From Candidatus Rifleibacteriota bacterium (GTDB taxonomy: Bacteria; Muiribacteriota; Ozemobacteria; Ozemobacterales; Ozemobacteraceae), in NCBI GenBank assembly GCA_905236675.1, contig CAJOND010000001.1:62001-126000 (forward strand): a stretch of 64,000 bases of DNA, given 5' to 3'. The translations under genes were made by a program, and so were the position numbers. Below are positions 59,347 through 64,000 of the stretch, piece after piece. Under the pieces are notes generated by a model, which made no database searches, had not been told where the DNA came from, and saw only the letters and a list, made by a program, of their open reading frames with translations. Every line of letters starts with the position of its first letter. Within the stretch, counting starts at the first letter, position 1.

Positions 59347-60501
59347 TCAGTCAAATGACCAGCGGTCTGGAACATAGAATTCCATGGCTTTAGATTTTTC
59401 GCCTATCCCGATTTTCCAGGCTGTAATAGGAGAAATATAACTTTTGTTTATATCACCATAACCACCAGAAAACATAATTTCGTCAGGATAGTACTTTTTC
59501 GCAGCATTTGATTGTTCTCTTCTATAGTTTTCTCTTTCATACAAATCAAAAGCACCAAAAGCATGAAGAGTTTCGTGAGCTATGGTCCCAGCCTCAATAG
59601 GTTGTCCCCAGCCACTTTTAAATAACCAGGAAAAATCATGATAATCATCAGGATTAGAGCCTGCATAATCAAGGAAACAATAGGAACGGCCATCTTTATC
59701 TATAATAAAATTAGTTACAATATTCTCACATTGTGTTTCGTAGCGAATTTTCTGTTTAAATTCTTTCCCTGTTAAACCCATGCTTTTTAGAACCTTACGA
59801 AAACTGCCGTAAGCATCAGGATCATTTTCATTGAGACCATATATCTTATCTATGGGGATCGCAGAATCTCCCAAGGGGTAAATATTTTCAAAAGTAATGG
59901 TAGAACCATATTTTTTAGCTTCTCTAGTAAGCCATTTTTCAGCAATTTCCAAATTCTTTTTATAAATCTTATGATAATTGTCGTTTTTCCAGTTTTTTTC
60001 AGAAACAAAGAAAGTGCAAACGCAGATACTACCGCTTAAAGTCTTAGCTAAGCCTACATTTTTAGTATGAAGTAAGCCATCTTCAGGAAGAACTGTACCT
60101 TCAGGCATGTAAAAGAAAGCATCATTGAGCAGGTTATGGCTTTTGCCGTGTTTACCGCTTTCTACTGACATATCGTGGCTTTTTCTTTTTCTACCAGAAT
60201 CTTTTATTTCTTTTTGGCTTTCTACTTCCTCTTCTTCATCTTCATCATATTCTGATTCTTCTTCAGAATCTACCTCTTCATCATCTTTCTTCTTGACTCC
60301 TGAATCCCAATTAAAAGCAATCATATCACCTTTGGTAAAAGTATTGTCATAGGTATCTGTATTATTTGTAAAATCTACATTATAAGTAAACTTTTCGTTT
60401 CCAACTATATATTCATTCTGGTTTTTACTATTGTTAGACAAAACGATAGAAGAAATGCAAAGAAAAGAAGCTACTGATAAAGCTATTATTTTATATTTCA
60501 T
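59347..60501 (-). CDS. Secreted zinc metallopeptidase (metzincin-like) with acidic linker
   Basis: Signal peptide; IAHETLHAFGAFDLYE = HExxHxxGxxD; D/E-rich linker. Confidence 0.8.
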   Translation of the reverse strand: MKYKIIALSVASFLCISSIVLSNNSKNQNEYIVGNEKFTYNVDFTNNTDTYDNTFTKGDMIAFNWDSGVKKKDDEEVDSEEESEYDEDEEEEVESQKEIKDSGRKRKSHDMSVESGKHGKSHNLLNDAFFYMPEGTVLPEDGLLHTKNVGLAKTLSGSICVCTFFVSEKNWKNDNYHKIYKKNLEIAEKWLTREAKKYGSTITFENIYPLGDSAIPIDKIYGLNENDPDAYGSFRKVLKSMGLTGKEFKQKIRYETQCENIVTNFIIDKDGRSYCFLDYAGSNPDDYHDFSWLFKSGWGQPIEAGTIAHETLHAFGAFDLYERENYRREQSNAAKKYYPDEIMFSGGYGDINKSYISPITAWKIGIGEKSKAMEFYVPDRWSFD

Positions 60502-60520
60502 GAAATTTCCTTTATTTATA

Positions 60521-60567
60521 GAATAGAGATTAGAGGCAAGAGGTTAGAGGTTAGAGGTTAGAGGATT
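60521..60567. repeat. Heptanucleotide tandem repeats (GGTTAGA-like)
   Basis: gaataga gattaga ggcaaga ggttaga ggttaga ggttaga ggattg. Confidence 0.9.
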
Positions 60568-60568
60568 G

Positions 60569-60639
60569 TTTTAGCTAGTCTTTTTAGGTTTAATTGGTGT
60601 GGGGTGTGGTTGGTGTGATTGTTTAATCGAATCTGGATT
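60569..60639 (+). repeat. G-rich dispersed element, copy 2
   Basis: ttttagctagtctttttaggtttaattggtgtggggtgtggttggtgtgattgtttaatcga. Confidence 0.85.
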
Positions 60640-60650
60640 GCCACTCACTT

Positions 60651-60700
60651 TTCCCTTCTCTCTTCTCTCTTTTCTCTTTTCTCTTTTCTCTTATCTCTCT
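60651..60700. repeat. Heptanucleotide tandem repeats (GAGAAAA on the - strand)
   Basis: ttctctcttctctcttttctcttttctcttttctcttatctctct, 7-bp period. Confidence 0.85.
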
Positions 60701-60726
60701 AGAAAAGGCTTTCAGCCTTTTCTAGA
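60698..60726 (-). terminator. 13-bp perfect hairpin overlapping the stop of 60722..61507
   Basis: TCTAGAAAAGGCT-TTC-AGCCTTTTCTAGA. Confidence 0.75.
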
Positions 60727-61507
60727 TATTCGGGTCTACTACATGGGTATTATAATTAACATTTGTTGCCCCATTTCTAAGAGGGATGAGAGTAAAAGAA
60801 GCCTTTATTTTTCCATTAAAGTAATAGAATTCCATTATTGTCTGACCATTAACTTTTTTTGAGTTACTCCAACTCTTACTAGGGGTATTCGTCGTAAAGT
60901 TAGCTTTACAACTGCCATTAATATTAACACTACCGTTGGCCAAGAAAGCAACAGTGTGTTTCATTTCTATTTCATCACCATAAAAGTAAGTTATATATTC
61001 AGTCATTGTCCCCTGTGGGTCTAATTTATTAGTAATAGTTCTTGCAGGAGCATTCTTATGGATGTGATAATCAGTTTTTGATACTGGAAGAGATTGATTT
61101 TTTTTATCTATTAATGCTTTTATATCTGCAAAACCGCCGCCTTTTGAAGAAGAATCATTGTCGTCATCATCATCATCGTATTCTTCGTCTTCACTGCTTG
61201 ATGATTCATCAATGCTTTCATCATCGTCATCATCATCATATTCTTCTTCTTCACCTATTTCTTCATCATCTTCACTTTGTTCTTCGTTATCTGTTTCAGC
61301 ATTATTGCCAGTATTCCAGTTAAAAGCAATCATATCTCCTTTTGTTAAGATATTATCGCTAATGCTGGTTTTATCTTTTGATTCTGTGTAGGCAGATTCT
61401 TTTCCGCTATATAAGTAATGGTCTATATCTGTATTGTCACTTGATAGAACGATTGAAGAAATGCCAAGAATAGAAGCTACAGATAAAGCTAGTATTTTAT
61501 ATTTCAT
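60722..61507 (-). CDS. Secreted protein, acidic low-complexity linker plus conserved C-terminal domain
   Basis: Signal peptide nearly identical to 59347..60501; KGDMIAFNWNTG; EEEEYDDDDDDES linker; C-term EYITYFYGDEIEMKHTVAF...VDPNI. Confidence 0.8.
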   Translation of the reverse strand: MKYKILALSVASILGISSIVLSSDNTDIDHYLYSGKESAYTESKDKTSISDNILTKGDMIAFNWNTGNNAETDNEEQSEDDEEIGEEEEYDDDDDDESIDESSSSEDEEYDDDDDDNDSSSKGGGFADIKALIDKKNQSLPVSKTDYHIHKNAPARTITNKLDPQGTMTEYITYFYGDEIEMKHTVAFLANGSVNINGSCKANFTTNTPSKSWSNSKKVNGQTIMEFYYFNGKIKASFTLIPLRNGATNVNYNTHVVDPNI

Positions 61508-61560
61508 GTAATTTCCTTTAGTTAGAGAATAGAGATTAGCGGCAAGAGTTTAGAGGATTA

Positions 61561-61635
61561 TTTTAGCTAATCTTTTTAGGTTTAATTGGTGTAGGGTGTG
61601 GTTGGTGTGATTGTTTAGCCGAAAAGCTGGATTGC
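61561..61635 (+). repeat. G-rich dispersed element, copy 3
   Basis: ttttagctaatctttttaggtttaattggtgtagggtgtggttggtgtgattgtttagcc. Confidence 0.85.
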
Positions 61636-61752
61636 CACGCCTCTTTCAGAGGCTCGGAATGACATTTACCTAAGAACTTTCGCAGTATTACAAACTAAAC
61701 AATTCTCTTACCTCTTACCTTTTGTCTCTCCAGAAAAGGCTTGCAGCCTCTT

Positions 61753-62562
61753 CTAGATATTCGGGTCTATTATATCCCATTTATAATCTATACGCCAAAA
61801 ATTGTTTCCTTGAGGTGTAAGAGTGAAAGTATATATTATTTTTCCTCCAAAATAAGTGAATTTTGTTACCCAGACATTGCCTTGTTGTGTTGTATTTGAT
61901 ACAACAGTAGGAGGGGTATTTGTCTTATAATTGGTTTTAACATTTCCGTTAATTCTGTATGTACCGTTAGGATAAAAGTTAAGTGTATGTGTTAATATTA
62001 TTTCATCGCCATAGAGATAGGTTATATATTCTTGTACAGAGCCCATGGCATCTAATTTATTTATAACAGTATTATGAGGTGCATTCTTATGGACATGAAA
62101 ATCAGATTTTGATTCAGGAAGAGTCGAATTTTTATTTTCCAACTTTGATTTTATATCTCCGAAACCATTACTATTACTTGGTTCGGCATTTCCGTCATAG
62201 TCTTCTGTATAATCTGAATCATCGTCGTCATCGTTATCACCGTCAATGTCATTATCGGTATCGTCACCGTCTTCATCGCTAGAATCATCGTCAGAATCAT
62301 CGTCAGAATTTTCAGCTAATTCTTCATCATCAGTTTCATCATCTGATTCATCATCAACTTCTTCTTTTTTAGAGCCTTTTTCCTTAGTATTAGGACGATT
62401 AAGTGCTAATAGTTTTTCGCTATCAGATTCAAGGCTGTCATTGGCTGATTCATTTTGAATTAGAAGAGAAGAGTTTAAATCCAATATAGTATAAATAGGG
62501 GCAGAGTATGCACCCAAAGCAATAGATATAAATGCTGCTGTTGTTAATAATTTGTTATTCAT
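61753..62562 (-). CDS. Secreted protein, paralogue of 60722..61507
   Basis: C-term EYITYLYGDEIILTHTLNFYPNGTYRINGNVKTNYKTNTPP...IDPNI; D/E/S-rich linker. Confidence 0.8.
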   Translation of the reverse strand: MNNKLLTTAAFISIALGAYSAPIYTILDLNSSLLIQNESANDSLESDSEKLLALNRPNTKEKGSKKEEVDDESDDETDDEELAENSDDDSDDDSSDEDGDDTDNDIDGDNDDDDDSDYTEDYDGNAEPSNSNGFGDIKSKLENKNSTLPESKSDFHVHKNAPHNTVINKLDAMGSVQEYITYLYGDEIILTHTLNFYPNGTYRINGNVKTNYKTNTPPTVVSNTTQQGNVWVTKFTYFGGKIIYTFTLTPQGNNFWRIDYKWDIIDPNI

Positions 62563-62659
62563 ATTGTTTCATCCTTTTTTACTTCCTGTTAAGGGGAGAT
62601 GTCACGCATTGAAAGAGAAGCTTTTTAGTTCACTGTTTTCAACTTTCACTTCTCAATTA

Positions 62660-64000
62660 TTATTCTTCATCGTAGTCATCGTAATCAGAGTAATCTTCAT
62701 CACCAGAATAATCTTCATCACCAGAATAATCTTCATCGCCAGAGTAATCTTCACCTTCAAGATTCTTGTGAAGATTTTTCTTTGAGTTATCCCAGACACC
62801 GATGAAGTGATCTATTGGACAATCTGGCTTACTACCATCATCAGTAGTCATTTTTCGCATGAAGTGTCTGACACCTGTGGCACCGTTCCCAAAATTATAA
62901 AGCATTGTAAATTCTAAATCACCCTTAATAATCTGCTTTGCATACTTAGCTTTATTTTCTTCAAAATCTTCAGGGACATCAACATAAACACAGTTTCCAA
63001 GCTTTTCATAAATGTAATCGCCTATTTCCTGGTAATCATTTACATAGTCTTCGTTCTTATCATTAGGAACGTTGAAAGCGTAGCAAACCTGTGTAAGCTT
63101 ATTGTTTTCAAAAATATATTCAACTTCAGCAGTGTGTTTGCAATAATAACCTTTATAAAACAAAGAATTGCCTGTATCTTCTATTAAAGGCCATTTAACA
63201 GCTTTTTTTACTGTATCAATCTTGTCACCCCATTTAAAAGGAACCAGGTCTATACAAGCTCCTTTGTAATGTTTTATTTTTGTATGTTCATCAGAAGATT
63301 TTTTAGATTCACTTTTATCTGATTTCTTTTTCTTTGGTTCTTCTTTAGGCTCATCATCCGAAGACTGATTTAATAAAGCTTCGTCGCCCTCTAATTCTTC
63401 AATTTCTAAATCTGAAGTATCCATAACAATAATTGCATGGGTTAGCATAGGCTCATCAGAGCCCTTCTTATAATCTTTATTTTTCTCAATATAATGGCTT
63501 ATTAAGGTTCTATTATTGTTCAAAAGCCACATATCTGTATAATCAGCTTCTCCGCTAGAAATCTTTTTTGCATAATTATCTGCTTTTTTATTTAAATTTC
63601 TAGGAGATTCAGCTTGAATACAATATTGAGAGCCATAATTATCGTTTATATATTGAGTTATTCTTACATACTCTTTTACAGTATCTATTGGTTTTTCTTT
63701 CTCGTCTACAGTGAGCATATAACTTACACCATTTAACTTCTTGTCTTCGAAAAGAAAAACGATTATCCCTCCAATATCTTTGTTGGAAGAAGTAATAGCA
63801 ATAGATTCATCGTCTTTTTCTAAAATTTGATCTTTTAGTTTTTTGGAAAGAGCTTTTAGACTATCTCCCCATTTATAGTCTACTAAGCCATCACAGGCAT
63901 ATTTATATTTCTTTATTTTGGCTTGATTGGCTTTTTTTTCAGCTAATTCTTCATAAGAGCCCATTTCGTCATCGGTTGCTTTTTTTGATTTGGTAGCGGC
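62660..64000 (-). CDS. Two-domain repeat protein with C-terminal DYSGDE repeats (5' end beyond window)
   Basis: Two copies of a KIKxYKxAC.DLVxxKWGD... domain; C-term (EDYSGD)n; frame is open upstream of the track ATG to position 64000. Confidence 0.75.
   Translation of the reverse strand, partial: AATKSKKATDDEMGSYEELAEKKANQAKIKKYKYACDGLVDYKWGDSLKALSKKLKDQILEKDDESIAITSSNKDIGGIIVFLFEDKKLNGVSYMLTVDEKEKPIDTVKEYVRITQYINDNYGSQYCIQAESPRNLNKKADNYAKKISSGEADYTDMWLLNNNRTLISHYIEKNKDYKKGSDEPMLTHAIIVMDTSDLEIEELEGDEALLNQSSDDEPKEEPKKKKSDKSESKKSSDEHTKIKHYKGACIDLVPFKWGDKIDTVKKAVKWPLIEDTGNSLFYKGYYCKHTAEVEYIFENNKLTQVCYAFNVPNDKNEDYVNDYQEIGDYIYEKLGNCVYVDVPEDFEENKAKYAKQIIKGDLEFTMLYNFGNGATGVRHFMRKMTTDDGSKPDCPIDHFIGVWDNSKKNLHKNLEGEDYSGDEDYSGDEDYSGDEDYSDYDDYDEE

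Noticed and set aside
61158-61391. Ser-rich + strand ORF (also 60125..60352, 62246..62458)
   Set aside because: Mirror reading of the GAT/GAA-rich acidic linkers on the - strand.

Overview
AT-rich bacterial chromosomal window of about 64 kb. It is mostly ordinary chromosome (ispF, dxr, adhE, scpA/scpB, murC, comM, M16 and M24 peptidases, OPT transporter, ApbE/NusG_II, Ptb-like, deoxyhypusine-synthase-like) with accessory stretches. Left edge: a type I R-M locus (hsdS cut by the window edge, hsdM) interrupted by a PIN-domain toxin-antitoxin pair in opposite orientation. Main observations: (1) 45.2-45.9 kb, a tandem duplicated unit with a strong sigma70-type promoter and terminator on the + strand, exactly antisense to a 23-codon hydrophobic ORF with perfect Shine-Dalgarno on the - strand. 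This is organised like Sib/Ibs type I toxin-antitoxin loci, with compensatory changes between copies. (2) 24.7-36.5 kb, four overlapping genes (4-bp ATGA overlaps) in B-A-B-A order encoding class III cyclase-like receptors whose catalytic residues are split complementarily: metal-binding Asp in B, purine/transition-state residues in A. This predicts obligate heterodimers like mammalian C1/C2. (3) 56.8-59.3 kb, a degenerate macro-domain/HTH protein next to a small ADP-ribosyltransferase-fold-like membrane protein. (4) Two dispersed intergenic repeat families: heptanucleotide short tandem repeats, and a G-rich ~60-70 bp element with two-quartet G-quadruplex potential. (5) A split membrane-protein gene with an in-frame A_AAA_AAC heptamer, and a pilin-like gene with an in-frame stop. 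(6) A cluster of secreted acidic-linker proteins plus an HExxHxxGxxD metallopeptidase at the right end. No tRNA, rRNA or CRISPR array was recognised. All assignments come from reading the sequence; no database search was run.
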